Shown: positions 12,438 through 25,948, numbered from the stretch's first letter. The stretch: DNA of 64,000 nt from Apostichopus japonicus (GCF_037975245.1 NC_092575.1:17203810-17267809), one strand, 5' to 3'. Notes: a model not told the origin generated them from the sequence alone. Made by a program: numbers and translations.

Positions 12438-13510
12438 GTAAGAGATTTTCTCTCCTATCAATACCGATATTTCAACTATGATAAACCATTATGTCCAAGA
12501 TATTATCTCGTATGCAGCATGAACTCAGCGTATACGTTACAAGTTATAGACGAATGGGATATCAGCAGCCGTTTCAGAGCCCTGTTCCATATCCCAAGTC
12601 CACTAATTCTAATCCGGGAGCTGGCAATATAGTTCCATTCGATAATTACAGAGGTTATTGCATTATGAACGTCTAAGACATTAATATCATATTTTGTCAA
12701 CAATTGGTGTCTAGAACAACTTTCAAGTTTGATTTCTTCCCATTTAGTTTCATGTGTGTATGTTATGTTATCCTTCGTTTATGATAAATATTTGTACATT
12801 CGACTTAAACAATGAATTATATGATAAATTTGCTCGAATAAGTAAAATAAACCCATTTAATCAGAAACACCAAACTTTAAATTTTCTTGCAGGAAAATAT
12901 TTTGACTTTTACTTTGATAATGCTGAAGACTGCTCAATATGCTATACATTTTTATATATACATTGCATGTCATAAATGCCCCAAAAAGTTGTGATGGTTA
13001 ATAATTTAAGTATCATATCAATACAATTAAAGTCATTCATCTTACATGAATTTAGTAATGTATCGTTTGTTCATAAAGTTTGCCATTTGGTTTGCCTCTG
13101 TTGTTTCATTCCGGTTTGATGAAACAATATTTAGTATTTAATAATTTAATAATTTCACACTTATATCACAATGCTAACAGGAGCATATGGTAAATAATTA
13201 AAAGATCATATCAAGGATGTAAGTTATTATTTATTATTCTCATTGTTTTGTTGTTTTTGAACATGACCTGCTAGGTCACGGATTCAAAATGGCTCCAGTT
13301 ACTGGGAGAGTCCTCGGAGAGATGGCTCTAGGAGAGAAGGTCTCGTATGATGTTTCATCCTTAAGCATGAAGAGATTCCCAACTGTAATTGCTTCCAAAT
13401 ATTGAGAAGAACCTGTACGAATCATAAATCATTACTAAATGTGGTAATGAGATTAGAAAAGATGACCACCTGGGTTTGATGACATCATGGGCCATGGCAG
13501 ACTTTACTTT
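12438..13510. other. AT-rich, no gene seen
   Basis: The first about 200 bases still match block C. After that the sequence is unique and AT-rich, and I see no supported feature. Confidence 0.5.
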
Positions 13511-13516
13511 CATGTA

Positions 13517-13860
13517 ATAATAATAATAAGAAGAAGAAGAAGATGAATTTGTAAAGCGCTTTTATCCAGTTAAAAACAACTGCTCAGTAGCGCTGCAGGA
13601 GCAAAGTACCCAAAATGGACACAACAGTTATTATACAAATGGATACGCATTCATGAATAAGAACGTCTTGAGTTCTTTCTGGAAAGTTGACACATGCTGG
13701 ATTGTTTTCAGATGTAAAGGGAGACTGTTCCAGAGCTGTGAAGCTGATCTAGCAAAGCAACGATCCCCATATAGGTGGAAGTGCGAACAGTAGGAATGTG
13801 TTTTTGTTTCTTCAATACGAGCTTCTTATATTATGCTGGATACATTTTAATAACAGATTG
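13517..13860. repeat. Interspersed repeat with (AAT/AAG)n edge
   Basis: Starts at a trinucleotide run (aataataataagaagaag), then 'gtaaagcgctttta', later 'gagactgttccagagctgtg' and 'caaagcaacgatcccc'. I recognise these phrases as parts of a dispersed non-autonomous repeat found in marine invertebrates. The family name is uncertain and no coding capacity is seen. Confidence 0.45.
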
Positions 13861-13996
13861 ATCAGTGAATCTTAGCATGTACACCTTGGTTGTTTAATAC
13901 TGTATTCTGGGTATATGATAGTGTTAATTATCAGATTGATGTATAGCAGGTGCGTATCCAGGGGGGGGGGGGCGTTGGGGGCGCGCGCCCCCCGGG

Positions 13997-14117
13997 TAAG
14001 AAAAAGAGAAGAGAAAAAAAGAGAAGAAAAAAGGGGAAAAAAGGGGAAAAAAGAGGAGGAGAGGAAGGAAGGGAAAAGAAAAAGAAGAAAGAGAGAAAAA
14101 AAGAGAAAAAGAGGGAG
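13997..14117 (+). repeat. Polypurine tract
   Basis: About 120 consecutive bases are almost purely A and G on the plus strand. Such tracts can form triplex DNA. It gives long spurious Lys/Arg/Glu open frames on one strand and Phe/Ser/Leu frames on the other. Confidence 0.85.
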
Positions 14118-14399
14118 TAAAAGCAAATCGTGAAGACACCGGGAAGAGAAAGAAGAACAGTGACATCATTACAGCGCTGAAGGGTAGCCAGTGACGGATC
14201 AATGATTTCGTAAAAGTGTGACTCACCCTACCCCTTACACCGACAACTCCATTTTTTGACGTTTCCATTTTCCTCTCTCACTAATGATCTATATATATAC
14301 TATATATGGTCTATCGTAACGCGTGTGTAGAATTGTGCTATGAAACCAACTGTGGCTGGTCTCGAACTCGACCGTGTCGTCGGGGAACATGACTCATTT

Positions 14400-14643
14400 T
14401 GGGATGGGGGCGACCGCCCGCCCCCCCCCATTCAGCATTTTTTTTAAATGATATCGCTAAGTAATTTCAAAATAGTGCTTAGAGGCAACTTACAAGGCCT
14501 GGGAAGTGTCATTTCCAGCGATCTGGGAGACATTTTCGGCCAAAATTTGCTTGCACGCTTCGCGCCAACCTATGGCGCTACGCTTAGATAATTTGCCTAC
14601 AGGCTTCGCCCCTCCCTTGGCAAATTCCTCTCTACGCGCCTGT
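14400..14643. mobile_element. CAGGCGCG-family MITE, damaged left end
   Basis: Shares 'caaggcctgggaagtg', 'ccagcgatctgggag', 'cgcttcgcgccaa' and the right terminus 'tacgcgcctg' with the complete copy at 38,525-38,793. The left terminus is not recognisable. Confidence 0.7.
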
Positions 14644-14995
14644 TCGAATTTGTAACGCAAACAGCAGATATCACATCATATCAGTGAGCATGAAAATGTT
14701 CCAGGATGAAAAGCCTCAAAACTGTCCGACTTGCCTGAAAAAAATAACCAAAAATTTTCGCGCGCAAAGCGCGCGTTCAACGTGTTCATGTCAATATCAT
14801 ATAAGCAAGCATCCAACATTACATCGCATGCCATCATGTACCGTACGGTCCGTTCAAATTGCGCAGTATACCGCGGGATGATAATGTAAACAACGACATG
14901 TCTCATGTAGATGTATAAAAAGCAGGGAGGTCCAATTATGTCAAAACTCTCTTTTACATTAGTAATGGCGAATTAGGGCCTGTACCCCCTCCGCG

Positions 14996-15359
14996 CAGTG
15001 GCGGAGCGTCCATATGGTCAGGGGGCGGATGCCCCCCTGACGGACTCAAATGGACTGCTGGAGCCTTTTTCAGCTCTTTACCACTTTTTACTTATTCTAG
15101 ATTATTGCGCTCTCATCTACTTATTGACATTTCTCACATTTTGTTGCTGTAATTTGGCGATGACACCTTATTCTTCGTTTATCTGCAAATTAGCCAGGCC
15201 CGGAAAGGGTCATTTCCGGCGATCTAGGGAGTATCTTTACTCAAAAAATTTCTCTACGCTACGCGCCAACCAGTGGTGGCGCTCCGCTTAGATAGTGTCG
15301 AAAGCGCCCCTTCAGACCATTCTCGCCACTCCTGACCAATACCCCTAGCTCCGCCACTG
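14996..15359. mobile_element. CAGTGGCGGAGC MITE (hAT-like), nested
   Basis: Begins CAGTGGCGGAGC and ends with the exact reverse complement GCTCCGCCACTG. It is flanked by cctccgcg and ccgccgcg, a 7-of-8 match to an 8-bp target duplication. Internally it carries the 'gatctaggga...cgcgccaac' motif shared with neighbouring elements, so the families exchange modules. No ORF. Confidence 0.85.
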
Positions 15360-16069
15360 CCGCCGCGCCTCCTACGCCTATGTGTGTAGTGTTCGGTTGA
15401 AGGAAATATCTGCTATTTTTTTCATTTCCTTCAACCAAGTTTTATAATAGCCGTTATAACAGCTTTTAATATTTGTACACCAATAAATTAACTGTGTCTG
15501 AATTTTCGAAAATTTATGACCAACATTCTACATCACACTTCCCTCTACTCGTGCCATTTTGACCGGTCTGTTAGGGGTTGAAGGAAGTTTTTTCTAAATG
15601 GTTGTCCATAGATGAAATTTTGTACAACATTTTGGGTATGTTTTGAAGTGAGTTTATTCACGAGAAATGTGAATTGAAAATAAAATGTGAAATTTTCAAA
15701 TTCTGAACAAATATGGGGCTTAACACCTTGAAAAGTGGGGCTGACGGGTATTGTGGGCCGCGACGTAGAATCACCTACAAAAGCAAAGACCCACATGAGA
15801 TGCGATCAGGTCGAACATGATGTGTGCCGGGTTGACAATCTTCAAAAAGGTTATGGATGGAAAAAAAAACTATTATAGGAAATACTTGGTTCTCAGGCAA
15901 AAAGTGTACATCTGGTTGGTCATTTCAAGCCCGAGAAGTGCCGTTTCCGGTGATCTGGGGGGTTTCAAAAGAAGAAAGTTTCTTGTACGCTGCGCGCCAA
16001 CCGATGGTGGCGCTCCGCTTAGATAGTAATTCGCGCCCCCCGGGTTAGAAAATCCTGGATACGCGCCTG

Positions 16070-18709
16070 TATAGTATAAACATAACCACTTCATTTGCAT
16101 TCAGGGTGAGTGATACACGTTTATTTACGTGTGAGATTTAAAAAAAATGAGTTTGTTTCGTTGACATTGCATTGATGCAATATCGAAGTAGATTTGTATT
16201 GAAATGTTACCAGCACTTTTTACTGAAACTGGAATGTACATTATACAAAATATATCAACTTTAAAAAAAAAACGGTTGACTTTGATGCGATGATAGTTTG
16301 ATTAGTAAATCTTCAACGAATGACAAATTTTAATACCCTCAATATATTACAATTAATTAACTGAAATCAAGCGTTTAATTCCAAGGTGCAGCAATTTGAA
16401 AGATGATGGTAATATGAAGAACGGAAAAAACGTTTTTATTTTAATTTTTTAATGTTTCACGACAAATCTTTAAATGATCTTGACTTAATTTCAACCGTAA
16501 AATTTCCAATCTATTAAAAATTTCTTGAAGAGCGTTTTCTATCAAATTCATTTGTGTATATATGTGATTCAGTTCTGAAAGTATTCAAGTTATGAAAAAA
16601 CATTTAGGGAGTTAACGACGACTCGGGTGAAGAAGGTATATTAATATGTTAATTAGTATAGGAGATGAACAAAATACTGAAATGAGTTCTAATACATTTT
16701 ATATTATTCAACTAGAAAAGGTTAGCCTTTACAATAAGACTATATTGTGATCAGACATATGCACATATATGTTTCAACATAAGTTCTGAAAAGAAGCAAT
16801 TCATGAAAACAGTTAAGGATAAAGTTATGTGACTTTTAACTTACATAAGTAATGTATTATATTGCAGGTGATGTACGTTTTCAGTTAAATATTCCATGTA
16901 AAGAAATACGGTATATGAGATGAGAAGATACTGAAATAAGTTCTTTGAAGTATATACAAATAAATTGATAACTTTAATTATATACATAATACCAACCTTT
17001 TCATACATGCACATATGTTGAATATCATTTAATATTTCAGTTGGTTTCTCTATAGAGTTCATGTTCGTGTATGTGTGATTCATTTATGATAACAAAATGG
17101 TGAAATAAGTTACCAATTTAAAGATATAAATGTTACTTCAGGTAAGGAAAATTATATTAAAATATATAAAATATTAATAAAACTATATTTGTATTCATCA
17201 CCGCATATAACGAGTGCTGCTCCAGGTAAGATTTATTTTGCAATTTATCAAATTAAGGAAATTTTTTCACCAATTGAATCCTTCAAGTGATGCCATGTCT
17301 TATGTTAGTATACATCAACCTGTAAATTACAATTTGAAGAGTTTTAAAACTTTTTCGCCTTTTAATGTTCTCTTCATATGGTGCCACAACATTTATACAA
17401 ATCTTCTCATAAAGCTGCTAATCATTCCATTAAGTAAATGTTGAAATAAATGATAACTGCATACTATATAAACATTGCATATCAAACATGTAAGCTTCCT
17501 TTTAGCATAGTTCTCCCTGGTTGAGGAGTCACGTGATTTTAGTGTCTTTATTTCCTGCACTAATAACCCTACGTTTTCAATATTGTCATAATGATTTGGA
17601 AACTTGAGAGATAATTGCAACAAACCTCAGTGATTCACGCCCATGCACCTACCACCAAGTCAACACCTCACCCTTATATGCAAACGACTTCAAGATGCAA
17701 TTAATTTATTAAGTCTCGAATCTGTGATCACATCGATCTTAAAAGTGTGACTAACAAGTAATTTTATCAGATTTCTGAAATCGATTTAGATGCAAGTTTA
17801 TGCATAGCTTTGATAATTTGTTTGATAGAGAATTACCCACACACAACCCAGTCATCGACCGTACTCGTTCGAAAGTACTCGGATGACAATAGCAAGTAAT
17901 CTAATTTATCTTCAGATTTACAATGTCGATATATAAAACTACAAAATAAAAAGAACTTAAAGCTGAATTAATTTCACTGAATCTGGATAATCACTAACAC
18001 ACACCATTCACATAATATACTATATTACGTCAATCAATCGCATCCTGATTATTGTCGTTATTGACTATATATGTTGCAGCTATGTATGCAGTGATTTGTT
18101 GTTTTTTATATTATACTATATCCTTTTTTATGTTTATTTGTTAATTAGTTGGTTATTTTTTTAACACCACTCTAGGCCTATGACCATAAAATATTTTAAT
18201 TAGCATTAGTATTAGTATTCGTTATATCAGACGACGGGAAGACATTACCAAAACCAAGGGGTGTTTCGACATCAATAAATAACTTAAAATTGAAGTAGCT
18301 GTTGGTATATGTGCGACTGACGCCAACGTTAACGTGCTATACAGTTTGTTACATCGGTGGCCCAGCCAGTCCTCAAAAGAATGATTGGTGTATATTGTCA
18401 GCTTGTTCGTGTCTTACCAAATTCCCTCGGGTTCAGTTTTCTTTTCCATCAGGTTGTTTAAGAGGGGAGAGGTTAAAAGTGGTGTGGCAATTCTACCCCG
18501 ACTGATTTCGGTAGGGGCATCAACCTTATATTGGATGGGTCAGAAGAGGATTAAGGATGATATAAAAAAAATTGCGGTGTCTCCCCCTCCCCGACCCCTC
18601 CTTTGTGCGCACTTCGCTGAATAGTTGCAACGGTGGGCGATATGTCAACTGATCCAAGGTTTTAGACAACAAAACAGTCGAAAAGAGCACGTGGTATTAG
18701 TTTACCATA
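16070..18709. other. AT-rich intergenic region
   Basis: Long AT-rich sequence with short A and T runs. I see no supported gene, RNA or mobile element between the composite transposon and the 3' end of the docking-complex gene. Confidence 0.55.
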
Positions 18710-18715
18710 TTTATT
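18710..18715 (-). terminator. Candidate poly(A) signal of ODAD1/CCDC63-like gene
   Basis: AATAAA on the minus strand, about 145 bases after the stop codon at 18,859-18,861. Confidence 0.5.
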
Positions 18716-18858
18716 TACTCTTGTTATTATAATAATGAAACAATCTCATTCTACCTTTCTATTTTGTCTAATATCATGTATATTATGAAACTCTATGCCA
18801 TCTATAACTTTATATTTAATATTGCATCGAACAAACTAAAATCAATTAGTGCGGTAAT

Positions 18859-21800
18859 TTATTGTTTTTCTACTTTGTTTTGTCCTTCATTAGGAGCGGG
18901 TGTTTTACTCGATACTTTATCTCTCTTTCGCTCTTTTCGTTGGACCATTTTAGCAGCACGTGATCGAAGTACTTCCGGAGGTAGAGGTTGGGTTTCGTCA
19001 ATACTGGATGTCTCAGAATCAGAGTCGGATTCTTCCTGTTCCCTGTTGTACCGAAAAGGTAAAAAAGAAAAAATAAGAGAAACTAAACATTTGATTCAAT
19101 AATATAATAAAAATGAATCGATAAAAAGAATGTAGAATCGTTCATATACGCAAGGAGTTTTACGTGGGTAACCGATTGGTGTACGTGGGTAACCGATGGG
19201 TAAACCTGGACTTAACCCCAACCATTTTGTTGCAGGCTAGCCAGGTGTGATCTTTCGCCTTTTTTCACATAACGTATACAGTAGACTACTGTAGAAGTAG
19301 GTAACTATAGAGGATGGTTATACATATTGTGCGAAATCAGAATTTTGGGCACATACACCAATGCGTACGAAGTGACTCTTTTTTCCTTGTGATTGCGCAA
19401 CAGGTATTCAAATGCGCGTACTCAATCCTTTTAGGCTCTAAGACGTATTCCTGCGTCGTGTTCAGCCAATTACTAGAAGAAAGACATTTTTATCGGGTAA
19501 AAATGCTGCCAAAGTAAAAATCAACGTAAATTAGTGTCAATGTGTTTAACAATATGCCTTTTACGAGAATTTACTGCATTGTCATTCCTAAAGCCCATAC
19601 TCTTGTATCAATAACTACATGCCAAAACAAATTGATGGCGAGGTTTTTCAGCTGCGTAAACCTCCTGGAAATCTTCTATGCAGGTTAATTCAAGAAGTTA
19701 CAACAATTTCAATGAAAACTTGAAGTCTTTCTCTGTTAATTTTTGAAGAAGACAATTGTGACTGCAATTACTTACACTTGCTCAATGGTTGGAGGTAAGA
19801 TGTGGACGCTAGCAACACTGACGGGTCGTAAACGGGCCGCTGTAATACTGGCAGCTTGTTTGGCGTTTTGTGCTTGCTGACCTGGGTCACCTTTCCCGGA
19901 TGCCTCCTGAAAATAGAAAGAAAGTGCTTAGCAAGATATACTTAAGTGAGATATTTTGTATCCTATTTTAACGTCCTAGTTTGACATAGAAAAGTATAGT
20001 TATTTGAATAATAATGGCATTTTAGGAAGAAATTATGTAAGAAATGTCACATTCTAAACGATAGAAAGGAACGGGAAGCGGAGTAGTGGGTGGAAGGCGT
20101 TTTTTTTTTGGGGGGGGGGGCGTGATGAGGTTGGAGTCGGGTACTTAAGTTAATAAATATAAAAAATAATAGTTTTAGATGGTATCGAAATGGACAGGTT
20201 TATAGATGAGAAGAAGTGGTGGGGTACATAGGGGAATTGAAAATCCGCCAATCTTCTGAGAGCCGCGACACTACAGTACTGTATATATGATATCACATCA
20301 ATTGTTATAGTGTTATCATACAAAAGACTTTATACAATAATATTACTTACTTTCGCTTTTTGATATTTCTTAATTAACAGAAACTCATTGGCAAGTTGTT
20401 CAATAAGGCCAAGGTATGATAGAGCGTTGTCGTTGGTGATGCCATCCGAGCAGCCAAGCTTTTCCAAAATACTGCTATCATCACATCCAATACGTCGACA
20501 TATGCCGATGACGCTAGACTTGACCAAGTCTAATCTTTTGTTTGTCTTTCTCATGGCATTCTCGTTGGTAGATAGTTCTTTGGTCAGAATACTACACTTA
20601 CCCTGAAAACAGAACCAATGACAAAACATGTTAAAAATTGGAAAAATGAATATTATACCTATACGGCACAGTTATGCGTTCTATAGCATGAATGCGGGTA
20701 TTGAAAGCTTTCCGTATTCGGTCAGACTAAGTCATATTCTTTCGGTATAGGCTTTGTGTGTGTATGTATATGTGTATATTATGTTCAAAGCGAATATAAC
20801 GTCGGATCCTCCGTCGGTTTTTGGAAACCCACTGTTTTATTCAGCCTTTTACGACCCTATAAACTTAAAGTTCACGGCACCCCTTCCTCCTGCCCCTCAC
20901 ACCTTCACCCCCCCCCCTCCCCTCCCCTCCCCTCAAAAAAAGGGGAATTTCAACATCCATCGATATTGAAACAATTGCAACGTATTGTAATGTAAACGAT
21001 ATTTGGGGGCGACATTGACATCCGAGGTGCTGACCTATAGTTGTTTCTTCAAGACATAGATAATGCTGTCCAGTCGCTTTCATTCATGGCCGCTCTCTGC
21101 TTACGTTTTGTTTCCTCAAAAACGTTCAGCAAAACCACAAAAAAATTATTGTTGTCATTTTCCTTGAAATGAGCGGTTTAACGGCCTACCTCTAGATCTT
21201 TCATAATCTTCCTCCTCTGATCACTGACGACCAATCCCTGTTCCTTGAAGACCAGCATATCTTCGCTCAATCCTTTGATGTCTCTCTGGAAACACTCGAT
21301 GTCATTGTTTAATTCGTTGACATAATTAAACAGAGCGAAGTTAGCGTCCTCCTTTTGAATAAACTTTCGAACCAGGATATCCAAATCTGATTGTTTTTCG
21401 ATTTCAATGATTCTTCCCATTGCTGCCTCAAACTGTTCCATTTCTTCGGAATAAGATGGTGGATGGGCGATCGCGAGTTCCTCGGCTGGATTGTATAAAA
21501 GGATAAGGCAGATGGTCATTGAGTTTTCGAAAGGTAACTCAATTGCCTAAAATACCTACTCACTTCCCCCCCCCCGCCTCACCCCCTACCATCGCGTGTC
21601 GAAGAAATAGCAAATATCTGTGACAAGCAAAAAATGGTTTAAAACAATTTGAAAATTAACTTCTTAAATTATGAACAAATAATGACACTGATATGATAAA
21701 ACCAGATCTGAAAATGTAAAATGATAAAGTAGAGTAATATTTAATCCACATCATATTGTCGAATAATGATCAAAGAAAACAAAATGCAACAATGTATGTA

Positions 21801-24730
21801 ACCAATTTCTGAATGAATATTACTGCTAGCAATATAACTGTGGCAATTAACTCAATTTCTTTCGTAGGAATTCCCCGAGCAAAGTAACTAAGTACCCCTT
21901 TTCTTTCTTTTCGCTGCCTCGATTGCCTTCTGTTCTGTTCTCTCTTGAGCTTTGACATTCATAAATTCCTTCAAATTTTGCTCGTGGTCGATGATTCGTT
22001 TCAGCTCTTTCACTTCCAGATTGTAAGTCGTTTGGTCCTTCTCACTCCTGTCTCTCAGAGCGGTCATCTTCGAGTGAGCTTCATCCCTAAGTTTTGTTTC
22101 GAAAACGACAAGAAATGAAAAAAACTTTATAAATTGTAAAAGGAAAAAAATTATGAATAGAAGACAACCAATGAGCAATTCCCTAAAAACTATGTCATAA
22201 AAACAAAATAAGAAACCATGTTCCCATGCCCGTAACGAAGGATTCTGAGTTGCTGGGCTATCAACAATATAAGGAGGGGAACCAAAACTTTAAGGAGGGG
22301 AACAATATACTCTGAGGTTTTTGTACATATAATGATGATTCATATGGAGGGGGGGAAGGGTACGTAAGTCTGCACTGCGCGGGGGAGGGGCACGGGGGAT
22401 TTAATTGATCATGTTGTTGACAGTTACTAACCTTGAGTCGTATGCAAGAGTTGACTCTTCAATAACATCGCACATTTCTCTCTTGACCTCATCCTGTTCT
22501 TTTGTCAGCTTTCGATAGAGGCAGTCGTATAGCGCCCTCTCTCGTCGAAGGTGTTCAATCTGGTCCCTGAGTTTTGCGTTTGTGGTCAATGTTGTATTAA
22601 AGGTAACAGTAGCCTGTTTAATAGAAAAGGTTCAGTTTGACATATCTACTAGGATACTTGACACACACTAACACATGTCTAGGCACGAAACCAGGGTTGC
22701 TGAGAACGGGGGGGGGGGGGGGGGTCACTGGGAATGACCGGCCTTTTCATTAAAAGTGAAGCCAATATTTTGATATATATTTATAGGTCCATATTGATAT
22801 GTGCATGAACATTATTGGATGTACCCCTACACTTTTGAGGAACTGTGCTACCATCAACACCTACAAACTCAACAGTATATAACGCACCGATTCCTTGGGT
22901 AAGTTAACCCTTCCCCTGAGAAAACTTAATGACAGGCTTGAAAAACATAGGTTAGTATACTGTGCTTAACAAATCCTCGTTCTGTTTGCGTTACTTTACA
23001 AGTGGGCCTATTCAGAGGGAGACGAGAAGAGATGGAGAAAATAGCCTAATATAGAAATCGAGGCACAACTAACAAAAATTTAATAACAATTTTACCTTAC
23101 AGGTAACCGTAGTTCAGATTTGAATTAAAAAATATTTGCAGTTTTACTATTGCAATCAGTGGACTAGTTCATTCGTCGATATGTAGGCCTTTAACGATGA
23201 TACCTTACCATGTTAGTCTAATAGGACTTTTACCTTATGAAGTCTGTTTTCCATGACTCGGTTGTGTTTCTGCGTTGACTTGTGTCTGATGGTATCGATC
23301 TGACATCCTCCGAGGTCTCGGTATCTGGCTTGAATCTCTTCTTCCATCCCAGCAACCTTTTAAGGAAAATAGAGAAAACTACCGTAAAGTACTAATTCCT
23401 ACTAAAACAGTATAGAGTTTTAATATTACTTTCACAGAGAAGGAGGAACACGTGGTATAGCCCTTACAGCGCAACCATGACAAATAATTAAATAATACCA
23501 TTAATGCATGTTAACCACATATACCGTTGAATTACTATGCAAAATGTTAGTCTTACTAAACTAACTGCTAGGTATGATTAAACCTATACTTTATACTTAT
23601 ATTTTAAGAGCGTTCAACACTATTCTTTATTCTGCTAATATAGAATTATAGCAACTGTTAAACATCAACGTTAATTTAAATGTTACAGTACTCTTATCTA
23701 CAAGGACTACCCCCGCCCCCCCCCCCCGCCCTCATCCCATGAGCCCATCCTGGCTGTAGGCAAGACTATGCCAAGTGTTTAGAAATATTTCTGTCTTGAT
23801 GGGGTAACTCTGAGCGGAGGAAGAATTGAAGGGAAAGTATACGAAACGCATCAAAGGGAGGGGTAGAACTGATGGATAAAAAAGGTACCCAACCACCACC
23901 CCTCCCCGCCCCCTAACTGTCCTATCAAACAAACATATATTCAGTTACCCTTCGGTTCAGATCATCAATCTTCTTTCTTTCCTCGTCGATCAATTCGTTC
24001 ATTTCTTTACTTTCCACGACAAATTTCCTCAACAATAAAGATCTCTGTTTGTCATGTTTATCGTTGCTATGGCTACGAGCGAGATTTAAATCGATGTCTA
24101 CTTCTGCATTGTCCTTCTCCAGTATGTCAATATGAGATCTGAATTATAGGAAAAGTTAATATTTTACGAAATTTGCAAATCATTGCATCAGACGAGGAAA
24201 ATACAAGTAGATGAAGCTAAAATAATACCTTTTTTATTTTAACTTTACAAGTTAAAGGACCTTCAAGCAGGTAATTAATTTACATATCTTTAGCATCATT
24301 ATAGTGATGGGAATGGGGAGGGAGGCAAATATACTCAGGATATAGATCGAAATTACTCCCCGAAATAGCGATGCATAAGGACAAATCGGTAAAACGTAAT
24401 ACATCTATCCACATGTATCTTTTTATTATCAAAATTATATGTTTTTGCTATCATTATTTTATCTGCAAAATTTGAGTAACATATGTTCATAAGAATACAA
24501 GAAGTATAATTTTCTTTTTCAAACAAGGCAAATCGAGTTGAGGGATATAATTTTAAATAATACCGTTGCTTTCTCATGATGTTCCTTGACTCGTCGAGGT
24601 ATGCTTTGCGATGGCATTCCAGTATGCGGTACTGTCGGTGTAATTTAGCGAGTTCACTCTCCGCTTGAGCATAGTCGACATCTGCATCACTACAGGCTGA
24701 CTCTGATCGTTTTCTTGCTCCGTACTTCAT
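18859..24730 (-). CDS. CCDC63: Outer dynein arm docking complex subunit (CCDC63/ODAD1 family), 9 exons
   Basis: Nine minus-strand exons: 24564-24730, 23949-24138, 23234-23356, 22432-22613, 21896-22086, 21190-21485, 20351-20602, 19776-19906 and 18859-19042. All have GT/AG borders with compatible phases and sum to 1716 bases (571 aa plus stop), close to the family's usual size. It starts at ATG 24,728-24,730. Blocks typical of CCDC63/CCDC114 are visible: ESELAKLHRQYRILE and DESRNIMRKQ near the N-terminus, NAKLRDQIEHLRRER, MTALRDRSEKDQTTYNLEVK, RIIDHEQNLKEFM, KFIQKEDANFALFNYVNE, and KSSVIGICRRIGCDDSSILEKL. The protein is mostly coiled coil, with an acidic/basic tail (EQEESDSDSETSSID, KMVQRKERKRDK). 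The family anchors outer dynein arms to ciliary doublet microtubules. I cannot separate CCDC63 from its paralogue ODAD1 (CCDC114), so the symbol is approximate. No broken frame; it appears functional. Confidence 0.93.
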
Positions 24731-24835
24731 CTTGGGTTTCACTATCGAACTAATATTTAGGTAAAAACAGAGAGAAAATTATCAAATTTAATTTAATTTA
24801 AATTTCGGCCATTTAAAACGCGCCATATCTGTCAA

Positions 24836-25221
24836 CTTGACACTCCTGGCGCAGGTTTACAGTCTTGTTCAAGACCAAGGCCCTCTCACACGACTTTACA
24901 ACTTAACCCTGGTCATTGGTAACTTGTCACACCTACAAACCAAAGTGTGCACAATTCAATCAATCACTCCTGGGGCACCACAGTGCACCACAACCACATG
25001 TCCCCCGGGGGACTTCCCATAGGGTGCTGCCGCAAGCCGGCGCTCGCAACTATATTTACAAGTTACCTCGCAAGTCCCCATTTATACACCTGGGTGAAGA
25101 GAGGCAATGGAGATAAAAATGCCTTGCCCAAGGACACAACGCAATGATCTGGCCAGGACTCGAACCTGTAATCCTTAGATCACAAGTCCACTGCCTTAAC
25201 CACTTGACCACAATGCCCTCC
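24836..25221 (-). mobile_element. tRNA-derived SINE
   Basis: On the minus strand the 5' end (25,221) reads GGAGGGCATTGTGGTCAAGT. Box A-like TGGTCAAGTGG is at 25,200-25,210 and box B GGTTCGAGTCC at 25,156-25,166, the RNA polymerase III promoter of a tRNA-like head. The body contains 'cattgcctctcttcaccc' and 'ggtgtataaatgggg', phrases I associate with a widespread metazoan SINE body. It sits just upstream of the docking-complex gene. Confidence 0.8.
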
Positions 25222-25948
25222 AACATACCATTAATTCATAGCATTCATGGGATCACATATATAGATGGTACAGATTAAGATAAACCACGCCAGAATTAAA
25301 GGTAGTCAGTATAGGCCCCAAATTATATAGCACACTAAAATTGCTAGAAGTTTTCAAAAAGTACCTTCCTGGAGGTCTTTCTCTCCAAATTGTTCTCAGA
25401 CATTTTAAGGAATACACAAGATGACTGAATGTCCCAGTGAGGAAAATTTCCTCGAAGGTGGTAATAAAAACAGTTTAAGTATTTTGACCAAAGGTGACCA
25501 TATTTTGAACATCTAGCATATTTGGGGCCAATACAGGATACCTTTAATATGCCAGTATAAAGGTTAAAATATAATGCAAACGATAATATACAGTCTGTTT
25601 CTTAATATATGCAAAACAGATAACGTGGGTTAGTCTTCAATGAAAGCGCTTCTATAGTCCTATGTGTTGAAATGTAACGTATATTCTAAATGGGTTGTAG
25701 CAAAAACAAAATAAATTTTACTGCTGGAATCATGTATTTGTGTGACGGGAGAGGGTATATGTTATTAGTAATCTACTATATACATTAGTATGCAAACACA
25801 AAGCGAATTGTATAGAGATATACTTACTGATCTTCAACACGTGCGATTACTTAGAAAGGAGCCCAGCGTGTGTTATGTTTACAACATACATGACAATACA
25901 CTGTTATAGCTGTTACAATATCGACAAACAATGATCATTACCTCATAG
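25222..25948. other. Intergenic, no gene seen
   Basis: Unique AT-rich sequence between the SINE and the truncated retrotransposon. It presumably includes distal upstream sequence of the docking-complex gene. Confidence 0.5.

Larger units (their letters stand above)
8..12690. repeat. Segmental duplication block A
   Basis: This stretch is repeated, with mostly single-base differences, in two other parts of the window. Positions 8-6072 match 42,898-49,453 (block B), 9500-10,045 match about 49,455-49,940, and 11,518-12,525 match about 49,941-50,933. Positions 8138 to past 12,630 match 55,231-64,000 (block C). The order and orientation are the same in all copies, so these are dispersed direct repeats. 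B lacks A's 6073-9500 and 10,046-11,517. The block holds a lectin gene, a signal-peptide exon and one PIPOX exon. Matches were found by eye; exact percent identity was not computed. Confidence 0.93.
13947..16069. mobile_element. Composite DNA element with TIRs and nested MITEs
   Basis: The left end is CAGGTGCGTATCCAGG (13,947). The right end is its reverse complement CCTGGATACGCGCCTG (to 16,069). Both sides carry the direct repeat TATAG. Inside lie a polypurine run, a CAGG-family MITE remnant to 14,643, a complete CAGTGGCGGAGC MITE (14,996-15,359), and two copies of the family's internal motif 'cgcgccaac..atggtggcgctccgctta' (around 15,190-15,300 and 15,930-16,030). No transposase is seen. 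Confidence 0.75.

Noticed and set aside
13872-14268. Overlapping frames rich in Phe/Ser or Lys/Arg
   Set aside because: They are produced by the polypurine tract, have no domain, and are open on both strands.
25150-25221. A genuine tRNA gene
   Set aside because: The tRNA-like head has box A and box B but is joined to a SINE body and lacks a convincing cloverleaf acceptor stem, so it was called a SINE.
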